Shown here: positions 32,468 through 41,007 of the stretch, piece by piece
Position numbering within the stretch: position 1 is the first letter of the stretch
Layout: each line of letters starts with the position of its first letter
NCBI GenBank assembly: GCA_945861965.1
Contig: CAMAWM010000020.1
Location: 1-41,007, forward strand
Reading direction: 5' to 3'
DNA from: Chitinophaga pinensis
Lineage (GTDB): Bacteria; Bacteroidota; Bacteroidia; UKL13-3
Length of the DNA stretch: 41,007 nucleotides
Notes under the pieces: model-generated
The model's input: only the letters and a program-made list of their open reading frames with translations
Told to the model about the DNA's origin: nothing
Databases searched by the model: none
Program-made: the position numbers and the translations under genes

Positions 32468-35400
32468 TTAAGAGTAGTAATCCTTAGCAAAGTTGCACCA
32501 ATGACAATTGCCTTTTCCGCAACCTTTAGAAAACTCTTTGTTTTTTATTTTAGCATAGCTCAAACTAATTTGTTGTTTTACAATTTCAACATCTTCAGGT
32601 ATAATTACTACTTTTTCTTTGATGTAATTTCCGCTTATTTTATCGGGCTCAATAAAATCAAATTCGCAAGAAGTCATTTGCCAATTGTTTAGCTTGTCGT
32701 AGTCCATAAGTATTTTATAAAACAAAGCTTGTCGCCAATAATTTCCGCCAAATTCATCTTCAAATTTTACATCGTTGTTTTGTTCAATTGCTTTTTGAAC
32801 GGCTTCTGTGTTTGGCCTTTTGAAATAATCTTTTGCGGTGGCGTATTGCCCCGTTTTATAATCCACTACGTTTACATTTTTTTCGATAAATTCTTGTTTG
32901 TCAATTGCGCCATTTATCGGAACATTTTCAAACAAAACATTTCTATATTTTTGCTCAACATTTGTAACTTTATTCCATTCGTTTACATATTTTGAATAAT
33001 ATTTTGGCAATATTTGTTCAGCGTATTCAATTTTTCTTTTAAACTCTGTAAGAGTAAAATCGTGTTCGTTTCTTTGCATAAACCATTTAAAGTCCGACAG
33101 CAAATCATCCATCGTTCCAAATTGTTTTTGCTCGTGTGCTTTCATTTTTTCAAATAGTTTTTTAAGCGCAAAATGCACCGCGCTACCAAATGTAGCCGCA
33201 GCACTTTTTGGTGAAGGAATTCGTATTAAATTTTGGAAATAAAAAGTGGTCGGGCATTTTAAATACGAATTGAGATGTGTTACACTTAAACTATAATTTT
33301 CCAAAACGGCATCAAGCAATTCGTTTTCAAATAAATTATTTTTAGTTTGTATATTTTGGCTTTTTAATACATTTATCTCAAAATCTAAAACTTGCTCATC
33401 AGAGGCATGATGATACGTAATTTTTAGTTCGGCATTTATTTCAAGTTCGGCAACAAAAAGACTTTTTTCTAAATCCTTATCTTTCAAATCTTTTTTGGCA
33501 TAACTAATTGTCAATTGCTTTTTAGCCCTTGTCATTGCTACATAAAATAGTCTTCTGTTTTCTTCAAGATCGTCATCGTTTGCCGAGTCAAATAAATTGT
33601 CGGGCAATTTAAAATCCGATTTGTAGGAGCTGCTTTCCCAATTTTTATTAGTACAACCAAGTAAAAAAACATATTCAAATTCCAATCCTTTTGACGAATG
33701 AACCGTGATAAAATTTACTCCGTCTTCAGCATAAATTATTTTTTCAATTTCTAGCGATACTTTAGTTTCAATCATCAACTTTAGTGTATCGCAAATGCTA
33801 TGCAAATTTGATTTTGTTTTTCGGCTGCATTCGTCTTTTACAAAATCAAAAAATGTATGCAACATTTGCATGTTCCATGTTTTTTCATTGGATGTTAATG
33901 CTTGAAATAATATTCCGCTTTCGTCAACTATTTTTTCTAACAGTTGCTGAACTGTCAGGTTTAATGAGTCTTTCATCCAGCCTTCAATTGTAGTTGATAC
34001 TTTTGAAAACGGATTTGAATATTCGCTTTCCGAAAAAAGTTCATTCGGCATTTTGATGGCTCTTTTTTGCAATTCTTCGCGCCAACTTGTTTTTTCTTTC
34101 GAATAATTTTTATCAAATATTTCGAGCGATAATTTTGCTATTTCAATTGGCTCAAGTTTAAAAAAATCATAGTGCAATATTTCAAAAAGATACACTTCAC
34201 CAAGTTTTGGTTTGGTAGTTTCGGCATCTATATAAAATAAAATATTCAGCAGTTTTTGAATAAATTTTTCATTTAAAATATCTGTTTTTTTCTTTGCGTT
34301 TATCGAAATGTTTTTTGATTGTAGATACTTAATAATATCTTCAGATTGTTGATGCTTTCTATACAATACAGCAATCTCTGAAAGTTCAACGCCTTCATTT
34401 TTCAACTTCTCAATTTCGTTTGCAATTCCTACATTTTCGTGCGATAAATTATAGTATTCTCTAAGCTCGGGATGAATGGGCAAATTGGCATATTTTTCTT
34501 TTCGCGCCACCAAAGTTTTGTCTTTATTTATTCGAGTTGTATTTTGTTTAATCAATGCATTGGATGCATTTAAAATGTTTTGTGAGCTTCTGTAATTGTC
34601 CTCTAACGAAATCTCATTTAATCCATATGGCAAATACCTTTGCTTCATGTGCAAAATGTTATCAATATTTGCGCCCTGAAATCGATAAATACTTTGATCG
34701 TCATCGCCAACACAAAACACATTTGGGCTGTCCCAATAATCAACCAATAAGTGCAACAATTCGTTTTGCGATCCATTGGTGTCTTGAAATTCATCTACCA
34801 AAAAATATAAATAACGCTCTTGATAATTTCTAAGTAAATTGTTTTCCTTTTTTAAAATATTGATCACCCAAATCAACATATCCGAAAAATCATATCTGTT
34901 ATTTTGCGACAATTTATTTTGATACAAATCGAAACAATCAGAAGCCGCTTTCAGCTTGTTCATTTTTCTGATTTCGTCTTCTATTTTATTAAGTTTTACG
35001 TCCCCTTTTTTAGAGGTTTTTGTCGCTCTTTTGTAAATATATTCTTCGCGATTTGGCAAATCGGCAATGTATTCATCCACTTTTTCTTTGATATAAGCCG
35101 AGCTCCAATTTTCCTTTTTCATGTTGTCAAAAAGACTCAAAAGCGATTTTGTTTCATAAAAAATATCGCCAACAAATCGCATAAGCGGATTGTTGTTGTG
35201 AAACCCCGATATGATTTGACGAACAAATTCAATTTGCTCCAATTCGCTAATGGCATCAAGGTTTCTAAAGCCAAAAAAATCTGCATTTTCTTGTATTACG
35301 GTATTGCAAAAAGCATGAAAAGTAAAAATATTTACGCGATAAGCCTCTGTTCCAATTGTGCTAAAAAGACTTTTTCGCATGGCAACAGTTCCGGCTTCGG

Positions 35401-35602
35401 TATATGTTAAACACAAAATATTTTCGGGTTTTGCGTCAGTCTTCAGTAGTATGTTTGCAATGCGTGAGGTAAGTACTTTGGTTTTGCCTGTTCCTGGTCC
35501 GGCTATTACTAAAACAGGGCCCTCAATCTGATTAACGGCCTCTTGTTGTTTTGGATTTAGACCAGAATAAATCGCATCAAATTTTTCGGTATTCATGGGC
35601 AT
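32468..35602 (-). CDS. UvrD-type helicase with a RecB-like nuclease and a probable Fe-S cluster
   Basis: A 1,044-aa superfamily 1A DNA helicase. Walker A is VIAGPGTGKTKVL (about 32-44). Walker B is FLVDEFQDTNGSQNELLHLL (about 265-284), followed by GDDDQSIYRFQGAN (motif III). Motif V/VI include NFITVHSSKGLEFEYVFLLG and RRLFYVAMTRAKKQL. The C-terminal 260 residues are a PD-(D/E)XK nuclease: GSAVHFAL (His810), NGAIDKQ (Asp901) and VVDYKTGQ (Asp914, Lys916). Four cysteines, Cys783 in LKCPTTF and Cys1028, Cys1033, Cys1036 in GCGKGNCHWC, are placed like the iron-sulphur staple of AddB. It probably processes DNA ends in repair; a defence role is also conceivable. The start is ATG 35602, with ATG 35596 possible. 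Confidence 0.92.
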   Translation of the reverse strand: MPMNTEKFDAIYSGLNPKQQEAVNQIEGPVLVIAGPGTGKTKVLTSRIANILLKTDAKPENILCLTYTEAGTVAMRKSLFSTIGTEAYRVNIFTFHAFCNTVIQENADFFGFRNLDAISELEQIEFVRQIISGFHNNNPLMRFVGDIFYETKSLLSLFDNMKKENWSSAYIKEKVDEYIADLPNREEYIYKRATKTSKKGDVKLNKIEDEIRKMNKLKAASDCFDLYQNKLSQNNRYDFSDMLIWVINILKKENNLLRNYQERYLYFLVDEFQDTNGSQNELLHLLVDYWDSPNVFCVGDDDQSIYRFQGANIDNILHMKQRYLPYGLNEISLEDNYRSSQNILNASNALIKQNTTRINKDKTLVARKEKYANLPIHPELREYYNLSHENVGIANEIEKLKNEGVELSEIAVLYRKHQQSEDIIKYLQSKNISINAKKKTDILNEKFIQKLLNILFYIDAETTKPKLGEVYLFEILHYDFFKLEPIEIAKLSLEIFDKNYSKEKTSWREELQKRAIKMPNELFSESEYSNPFSKVSTTIEGWMKDSLNLTVQQLLEKIVDESGILFQALTSNEKTWNMQMLHTFFDFVKDECSRKTKSNLHSICDTLKLMIETKVSLEIEKIIYAEDGVNFITVHSSKGLEFEYVFLLGCTNKNWESSSYKSDFKLPDNLFDSANDDDLEENRRLFYVAMTRAKKQLTISYAKKDLKDKDLEKSLFVAELEINAELKITYHHASDEQVLDFEINVLKSQNIQTKNNLFENELLDAVLENYSLSVTHLNSYLKCPTTFYFQNLIRIPSPKSAAATFGSAVHFALKKLFEKMKAHEQKQFGTMDDLLSDFKWFMQRNEHDFTLTEFKRKIEYAEQILPKYYSKYVNEWNKVTNVEQKYRNVLFENVPINGAIDKQEFIEKNVNVVDYKTGQYATAKDYFKRPNTEAVQKAIEQNNDVKFEDEFGGNYWRQALFYKILMDYDKLNNWQMTSCEFDFIEPDKISGNYIKEKVVIIPEDVEIVKQQISLSYAKIKNKEFSKGCGKGNCHWCNFAKDYYS

Positions 35603-35656
35603 TAATATTTAATTCAAATAAAATAAAATTTCCGATTTTTTCCGATAAAATCTTAG

Positions 35657-35675
35657 AATTAAATTAGATTTAATT
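35657..35675. repeat. A/T palindrome in a promoter region
   Basis: AATTAAAT and ATTTAATT form perfect 8-bp arms around TAG, about 55 bp after the divergent helicase start and 140 bp before the DUF4397 gene start. It could be an operator, or chance in A+T-rich DNA. Beside it, TTTCCGATTT/TTTCCGATAA is repeated with a 10-bp period at 35629-35648. Confidence 0.3.
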
Positions 35676-35751
35676 TAATTGCATCGCTGAAGTTTAAATA
35701 ATTTATATATTAGCAAATTAAAATTTGGTCAATTCTTATTTATTTTTCATC

Positions 35752-35781
35752 CTTGAGAAAACAAATCAATTTTTATATTTG
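35752..35781 (+). promoter_or_regulatory. Probable promoter for the DUF4397 protein gene
   Basis: CTTG (35752-35755, one base from TTTG) is followed after 18 bp by a perfect TATATTTG box (35774-35781). The expected RNA start near 35788 leaves a leader of roughly 29 nt before ATG 35817. Of the candidates in this window it is among the best in both box and spacing. Confidence 0.55.
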
Positions 35782-35816
35782 CTCAAACTATCATTCAAAT
35801 AATAAGTACTCAAATA

Positions 35817-38312
35817 ATGAAACAAGGTAATTTTTTTACAAAAGGAATTTTCACATTCGCAGCTATTGCAGTCTCTACATTTGGTATTGCACAAACCGCA
35901 AAATTTCAATTGATACACAACTCGGCAGATCCATTGATGGACAGTTGTGATGTATACATCAACGGTGAAAAACTGGATAATTTTTTATTTAGAAATGCAA
36001 CAACTTTACAAACGGTAAGCAGCGGAGTTCAAAAAATTAACATTAACAATCGCAACAGCAGCGATAGCGGAAATTTGGTTATTGCGCGTTTTACACAAAC
36101 ACTTGCTGCAAATAGCAATACATTGTTGATGTTGGCTGGAGTAATCAATCCAAGTTCGTTTTCTGCAAATCCCAATTCTGTTTCTACAGCTTTGCGTTTG
36201 ATAAGCAAAACAATTCCAAATAGCTCTGCTTGGTTCTCGCTTGCTGGGCGTGCTCACATCAATATTTTTAACGGAGTAACCGATGCGCTAGCGGCTGATA
36301 TTGTAAGCAAACCAGCTGCATTTTCGGGCACAATACCAACTAATTTAAAATTTGGAGATGCCAATGTAAATGCTGGTGGAAACCCACTTTTTCTTAGCAG
36401 TGTTTCTACTTATTTCGAATTAAAATCAACGGCAACAGGAAATGTATTGAGAGGATATGCAACAGATTTAACACTTCAAAGCCAAAAATTTGTTACCGTT
36501 TTCGCATCGGGTTTTATCAATTCGGGCGCAAATATGAATGGAGCTGAAATGGGTTTGTTTGCTGCCGATACAAGTGGAACTGTGTGGCAAATTTCAGAAG
36601 CTGCGCGTCTGCAATTAATTAACAATTCGCCAGATATTGACAACAACAGCATTGATTTATACATAAACGATACGAAAGTTATTTCCGGAATCGACTTTAG
36701 AAAAGCATCGCCTTATATTACAATTCAAGCTGGAATTGTAAAAGCAAGAATTAGCAAGAAAAACATGGACGATACATTGTGTTTATATGCCGGAGCGGTT
36801 ATAAATTCGGGAGTTGCTTATTGCACGATTGCCTCTGGTGTTAAAGACACAAGCTTATATGCAGCAAATCCAAACGGAACGAACAGAAGTTTTTCGATAG
36901 CCGGAATTGATAGTGTTAGAGAAAATTCAAGTTCGCCATCTGCTTTTCAATATTATGTAATCAACGGAGTTCAAGATGCTGCAGCAATTGATTTTAATAG
37001 ATTAAGCCCAGCATCAACAATTATAAACGATCTTGTTTATAATCCTCAAAGTGATTGCCCTTACTTTTCATCAACAAGTAATTTTATATTTAATATAAGC
37101 AACGCTAACAAATCAAATTATTGGGCTAGCTATAATTTGCCAGCTACAAGTTTGCTTGGTCAAAGTGGTGTGGTATTTACATCTGGATTGTATCAAACAA
37201 CAGGAAATCCAACTGGTTCGCAAGGTGTAAAATTATTTGCAGCACTTTCGTCTGGAAATGTAATTGAGATTAAAAGACTTACCGGAAAAATGCAATTTAT
37301 ACATAACAGCGCAGATAGCTCAATTGATAAAATAAATATTTATGCCAATGGAGTAAAAATTTATGACGGACTTGAGTTCAGACATTCAACCGGATTATTA
37401 GCTATCGATTCTTACATTCCTGTTCGATTAAATATTGCAGCATATCCAACCAACGATACAATGTCTTCGTTATGGGCTTCAACCATTTTGCCCGATTCGG
37501 GATACAGTGTTTCAATAACAAAGGGCTTAGCAAATTCAACAGGATATGTTGCTAATCCAGATGCAAGAAGTACCAGTTTTGGAATGATTACTTATGGTAT
37601 AGGAAAACTAAAACCAACAATAGCAACCAATAACGAATTGTTGTTTTTTAATGGATTAACAGATTCAAAACAAATAACACTTCAAGGCGAAGGCGAAGGA
37701 TTGTTTATGGCATATAATGTTGGATATGGTAGTTTTAACAAATACATACCAGCAAAAGCAAATGCCGCAAGCAAGTATTATGTAAGCGATGTAAACGGAA
37801 AAATTATAGGAGTGTATAAAGCAAATTTTGTTGGAAAAAGCGGAAAAACGGGCGTCTTGTTTTCATCAGGTTTTGTAAAAACGATTGACACCATAATTCA
37901 TAAAGACGCAACAGGAAAACCAAAAGACACCGTATTGGTTAAGTTCAATAAAACAGGCCCAGCAGTTGGGTTTTTTATAGCTTGGAACGATGGAACTATT
38001 GACACATTGGAAATAGAATTAGCAATGGGTTTAAGCGTTGATAAAATAAACAAGCACGAAGCAACAGCTAACATTTTTCCTAACCCTGCTTCAACTATAA
38101 TTTCAGCTACTTATGAATTGCCTTTTCAATCAACTATGTCAATTGCTATTTATGATGGAAATGGGAAATTGGTAAAACAAATTTCAATAGAAAAAGCATC
38201 AGCAGGAATTCATCAATCGAATATAAACATTGAAGAATTACAAAACGGATTATACCTGATTCAATTGAAAACTGATTTTGGAGTTAAAACATTTAAACTA
38301 GTTGTTGAATAA
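35817..38312 (+). CDS. Secreted DUF4397 triple-repeat protein with T9SS type A sorting domain
   Basis: An 831-aa exported protein with a signal peptide ending near FGIAQ (25). The body is three alternating pairs of modules. DUF4397-type modules begin FQLIHNSAD (30), LQLINNSPD (265) and MQFIHNSAD (492). Each is followed by a second module beginning INIFNGVTDALAA (148), YYVINGVQDAAAI (379) or LLFFNGLTDSKQI (608). Pairs recur every 227-235 residues. The last 84 residues are a Por-type (type A) sorting domain: IFPNPAST, MSIAIYDGNGKLVKQ, GLYLIQLKTDFGVKTFKLVV. The protein is therefore a T9SS cargo for the cell surface. The function of DUF4397 is unknown. It has its own promoter; a weak A/T hairpin follows the gene near 38333-38353. 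Confidence 0.88.
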   Translation: MKQGNFFTKGIFTFAAIAVSTFGIAQTAKFQLIHNSADPLMDSCDVYINGEKLDNFLFRNATTLQTVSSGVQKININNRNSSDSGNLVIARFTQTLAANSNTLLMLAGVINPSSFSANPNSVSTALRLISKTIPNSSAWFSLAGRAHINIFNGVTDALAADIVSKPAAFSGTIPTNLKFGDANVNAGGNPLFLSSVSTYFELKSTATGNVLRGYATDLTLQSQKFVTVFASGFINSGANMNGAEMGLFAADTSGTVWQISEAARLQLINNSPDIDNNSIDLYINDTKVISGIDFRKASPYITIQAGIVKARISKKNMDDTLCLYAGAVINSGVAYCTIASGVKDTSLYAANPNGTNRSFSIAGIDSVRENSSSPSAFQYYVINGVQDAAAIDFNRLSPASTIINDLVYNPQSDCPYFSSTSNFIFNISNANKSNYWASYNLPATSLLGQSGVVFTSGLYQTTGNPTGSQGVKLFAALSSGNVIEIKRLTGKMQFIHNSADSSIDKINIYANGVKIYDGLEFRHSTGLLAIDSYIPVRLNIAAYPTNDTMSSLWASTILPDSGYSVSITKGLANSTGYVANPDARSTSFGMITYGIGKLKPTIATNNELLFFNGLTDSKQITLQGEGEGLFMAYNVGYGSFNKYIPAKANAASKYYVSDVNGKIIGVYKANFVGKSGKTGVLFSSGFVKTIDTIIHKDATGKPKDTVLVKFNKTGPAVGFFIAWNDGTIDTLEIELAMGLSVDKINKHEATANIFPNPASTIISATYELPFQSTMSIAIYDGNGKLVKQISIEKASAGIHQSNINIEELQNGLYLIQLKTDFGVKTFKLVVE

Positions 38313-38446
38313 AAAAGCGAAAGGGATTCTTTGATTTTTTTTAAATTAAAAATCCATTGAGTACCAACTAATTTTCTTTTCTATCGTATTTAGTTGAGAT
38401 TTCATTTTCATAAAAATCGAAAAAACAAAATAAATAAAATAGGGCC

Positions 38447-41007
38447 ATGAGAAAATTTAACAAATTATTTTTACTGCTTTTTGTGTTTTTAACATTTGCA
38501 AATGTAAAGCCGCTTAAAGCCCAAGGCATCGCATACCAGACATTAGACATGGTGCTTGTCGGATCAGTTATTGCAACTTTTCAGTGTGCCGATTATGAAG
38601 CATACAGACTTGCACTGCTTCGTACAGATTATGTCGAGTGCACAATTAGCACAAGCATTAATTCTACCGTTCATACGTGTACAAACCCAACCAATGTTAT
38701 GCTTATTGCCAATGCATTAAGAACTGCAACGGCTGCAACAATTGTAGACGGTTCAAACACATGGATTATAAGCTTAGCTTGTGGTTCAAGTAGTTTTGGT
38801 GTTGCTGTTGAACTAACAGTGAACAATGGAGGCGCATGTACTTGCGGAACCATGACATCATTACGTCCATGTATTGGAACTACAGTGAATTGGGGAGGTG
38901 TGGGTGGAAACCCTTGCCCACCATCTTCGCAAACTATCACGCTAAAATTTGGTTATCCTAGTTCAGGCGGCCCAACCTTACCCCCGATAGCAAATTTTTT
39001 CCAAGGAGTAAGCGACACAACAGCTGGTCCAATGGACACAGTATGGATCAACAGCCCACAAACGATAGTTAACACATCGAGCAATCAGAGCAGAGTGTAT
39101 TGGGATATCGAACAGTACATGCCTACAGGCGACACTACGTTGAATGGAGGATATTTCCGTCAGAATGTAAAATGGACAGCACAACGCTATATCGACACAT
39201 CAAAATATAAGAACAACTTAAATTATACTTTCGACAAACGCGGATGGTGGAAACTCAGACTGTTGGCAGTAAACTTTCTAAAATCCGATTCCTTACGAGA
39301 TTCAATCACCAAATACATTTGGGTAGATACCCCAAGCCGAGCACCACGAGCGAACTTCATCACCTTTAAAAAGATAGTAGGATTTGCAGACCAAAGCTCC
39401 TTCATAGATTTGTCAGACAACGGACCTAATCAGTGGCAGTGGGATTATTTTCCACCCTGTAACAAATGTAGCATAATGCCATTTGCACCCAATTACTTCG
39501 ATCCATACAACACGGTAGCCAATCCAAAATTCACCGGATTCGACCCCGGCATATATACGATTTGTTTACGAGTATGGAACGCCAGAGGAACCGACTCCGT
39601 GTGTAAAACCGATTACATAAAAGTAGTCAACGGTTACAACATGTGTAGCGGAACGGGATCTTTCGGAAGCCAAGATGCAGAAGGATACATTTATGGACCA
39701 TCAGGGCCAAACTTTTCATACACTCGTTCGCAAGTTGCAGCATGCCCAGGATTCTTAATCAATCCATGCGCAGATTCAATTACTTTGTATATTGAAAGAA
39801 TAAAAATGTTGCCAAGCGATAGCTTACAATTCTTCAATGGTTTTGATGCAAATGCACCAAAAATTGCAACAGTTGGAGCAAGTACAGGTGGGCAACTTGC
39901 ATTGCCAAATGACAAAAAAACAATACGTGCAGGAAGAGCAGTGTTTTTGAAATTCAAAACAGGTGGAGCAGCAATTCCAAATCCTTACGATTCGGCTGGG
40001 TTTGTTATCCGTTGGGACATGAAACCTGCCAGCTATCCAAAACCAATGGCATCGTTTACAGCACCTGATACTATTTACAATGCAACACCTACATTATTAA
40101 CTAATACCTCAGTAGGAACTTTGATGCAATACAGCTGGGATACAGATGGCAACAACGTATATGATTCAGTAAGCAAGAATCCATTCCGCAGCTTTAATGT
40201 CACCATACCATCCATTCGTAAAATATGTTTAGTAGCATACAATTGCATAGGAGTAGACACCTTCTGCAAGAACATCGTATTCTTGCCAGTAACCAGTCCG
40301 CCCGTAGCAAGATTTGAAGCCAACAAAGTAGTAGGATTCAATACCGATACCTTTAATTTGATAGACAAAAGTTTGAACGGACCATCAAGCTGGCGTTGGA
40401 GCTTTATGCCAACCTCGGCACAATACCTTGCAGGCACACCCACCAGCCAGTTTCCAAGAGTACGCTTTACCTCAGCCGTAAGTTACACCATAAAATTAGT
40501 AGCCTGCAACGCTTTGGGATGCGATTCAATGACTCGCTCGGCATACATATCCGTTACCGCATATCCAACACCAAGCAGTTTGAGTGATTTAGCAAGCATT
40601 GGCAATGGCAGCATGGGCATATCCAGAGTATCGCTAAGCGCCATTGATACCACCTTCCCCAACGCAGTAGGGCCAGGCTACCAAATGGTAGTAGGAAATC
40701 AGTCGGCCAATCTTTTCCGCGGAGTAAAATACGTATTGAGCATGTACCGCCCGAACGATCAGGAATTCATGGATCGCAAAGCTTGGATAGACTTCAACAT
40801 GAATGCAGGATTTGAAGCCAACGAAACCATCATCAACGAGCGCAACGCAAGAACAGTAGTACGCAGCGATACCTTTATGATTCCTAACAACCAAACCATA
40901 GGAAACACACGCCTGCGTTTAGCTATAGACATAGGAAACTCGACCTTAAATCCAGTAAGTGCCACCTTGGGAATGTTCAAAGACTTTACCTTGTATTTCC
41001 CTAGAGA
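38447..41007 (+). CDS. Large secreted multidomain protein (PKD-, CUB- and GEVED-like), truncated by the window edge
   Basis: An open frame runs from ATG 38447 for about 853 codons to the edge without a stop. The signal peptide MRKFNKLFLLLFVFLTFA ends near LKAQ (26). A Cys-containing N-terminal region (about 27-180) has no recognised family. PKD-like parts carry WQWDYFPP (about 320), YSWDTDGNN (about 560) and WRWSFMPTS (about 647). Residues about 405-530 look like a CUB domain (SDSLQFFNGF, RAVFLKFKTG, GFVIRWDM). The last portion (about 710-853) resembles a GEVED domain (KAWIDFNMNAGFEANE, FKDFTLYF). A T9SS sorting domain would be expected past the edge. Codons ending in C (AAC, GAC, ACC, TTC) are much more frequent than in neighbouring genes, especially at 39000-39700 and after 40090. 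Confidence 0.87.
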   Translation, partial: MRKFNKLFLLLFVFLTFANVKPLKAQGIAYQTLDMVLVGSVIATFQCADYEAYRLALLRTDYVECTISTSINSTVHTCTNPTNVMLIANALRTATAATIVDGSNTWIISLACGSSSFGVAVELTVNNGGACTCGTMTSLRPCIGTTVNWGGVGGNPCPPSSQTITLKFGYPSSGGPTLPPIANFFQGVSDTTAGPMDTVWINSPQTIVNTSSNQSRVYWDIEQYMPTGDTTLNGGYFRQNVKWTAQRYIDTSKYKNNLNYTFDKRGWWKLRLLAVNFLKSDSLRDSITKYIWVDTPSRAPRANFITFKKIVGFADQSSFIDLSDNGPNQWQWDYFPPCNKCSIMPFAPNYFDPYNTVANPKFTGFDPGIYTICLRVWNARGTDSVCKTDYIKVVNGYNMCSGTGSFGSQDAEGYIYGPSGPNFSYTRSQVAACPGFLINPCADSITLYIERIKMLPSDSLQFFNGFDANAPKIATVGASTGGQLALPNDKKTIRAGRAVFLKFKTGGAAIPNPYDSAGFVIRWDMKPASYPKPMASFTAPDTIYNATPTLLTNTSVGTLMQYSWDTDGNNVYDSVSKNPFRSFNVTIPSIRKICLVAYNCIGVDTFCKNIVFLPVTSPPVARFEANKVVGFNTDTFNLIDKSLNGPSSWRWSFMPTSAQYLAGTPTSQFPRVRFTSAVSYTIKLVACNALGCDSMTRSAYISVTAYPTPSSLSDLASIGNGSMGISRVSLSAIDTTFPNAVGPGYQMVVGNQSANLFRGVKYVLSMYRPNDQEFMDRKAWIDFNMNAGFEANETIINERNARTVVRSDTFMIPNNQTIGNTRLRLAIDIGNSTLNPVSATLGMFKDFTLYFPR

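Noticed and set aside
32404-32490. A longer FeoA start at 32490
   Set aside because: The extra 29 residues are an Ile/Leu/Thr run without family similarity, whereas ATG 32403 gives the standard FeoA length.
39691-40980. Several minus-strand frames (39691-39957, 40075-40443, 40634-40894)
   Set aside because: They are antisense to the continuous plus-strand frame from 38447, which has a signal peptide and recognisable domains to the edge.
1-41007. tRNA, rRNA or integrated-element attachment sites
   Set aside because: The gaps are short and show no cloverleaf, conserved rRNA stretch, integrase gene or flanking direct repeat.

Overview
The window is typical of a free-living member of the Bacteroidota (Flavobacteriia/Chitinophagia-like; I cannot place it below phylum). 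The evidence is A+T-rich DNA, several secreted giants ending in type IX secretion (T9SS) sorting domains of both type A and type B (gliding motility-associated/CHU_C), PKD-like and GEVED domains, a DUF4421-type protein, few Shine-Dalgarno sites, and several TAnnTTTG promoter boxes lying very close to start codons. No tRNA, rRNA, CRISPR array or insertion sequence was seen.

Layout. 1-143: the 3' end of an unidentified gene. 144-1304 (-): a ureohydrolase-fold protein with degraded metal ligands. 1426-2445 (+): an SDR epimerase/dehydratase, convergent with an S41 C-terminal processing protease (2451-4076, -). 4147-6478 (+): an operon of murQ, a small membrane protein and ltaE. 6582-6995: a secreted WG-repeat protein. 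7015-8142 (-): a FAD amine oxidase-like protein. 8330-9367 (+): a membrane-anchored serine hydrolase. 9376-12478 (-): gmhA, a GNAT acetyltransferase, an outer-membrane barrel and a DUF4421-like protein, following asnS (12504-14024, -). 14114-16050 (+): gltX overlapping a free-standing B12-binding subunit. 16051-16357 is the only non-coding gap above 300 bp; it holds palindromic repeats and a perfect bidirectional terminator.

16358-26463 is the secretion/adhesion centre. An ECF sigma factor (23519 to 22965) overlaps a one-pass membrane protein that looks like an anti-sigma factor but ends in a T9SS type B-like domain. Just downstream lies a 1,885-residue PKD protein ending in a canonical domain of the same family. 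A divergent 935-residue SBBP-type protein also ends in that domain. My main hypothesis is that the anti-sigma/CHU_C protein couples sigma activity to T9SS cargo traffic.

26496-27558 (+) encodes a pterin pair (PTPS and FolE). 27560-35602 (-) is a housekeeping run: UvrD-type helicase-nuclease, feoA, feoB, rbfA, a methyltransferase and a LolC/E-like permease. 35817-38312 (+) is a secreted protein with three alternating DUF4397-type units and a type A sorting domain. 38447 to the edge is a truncated multidomain secreted protein (PKD-, CUB- and GEVED-like parts) with C-ending codon use unlike its neighbours.

Starts were moved inward from the longest open frame where a signal peptide, a promoter box or an overlap argued for it; each case is noted in its entry.
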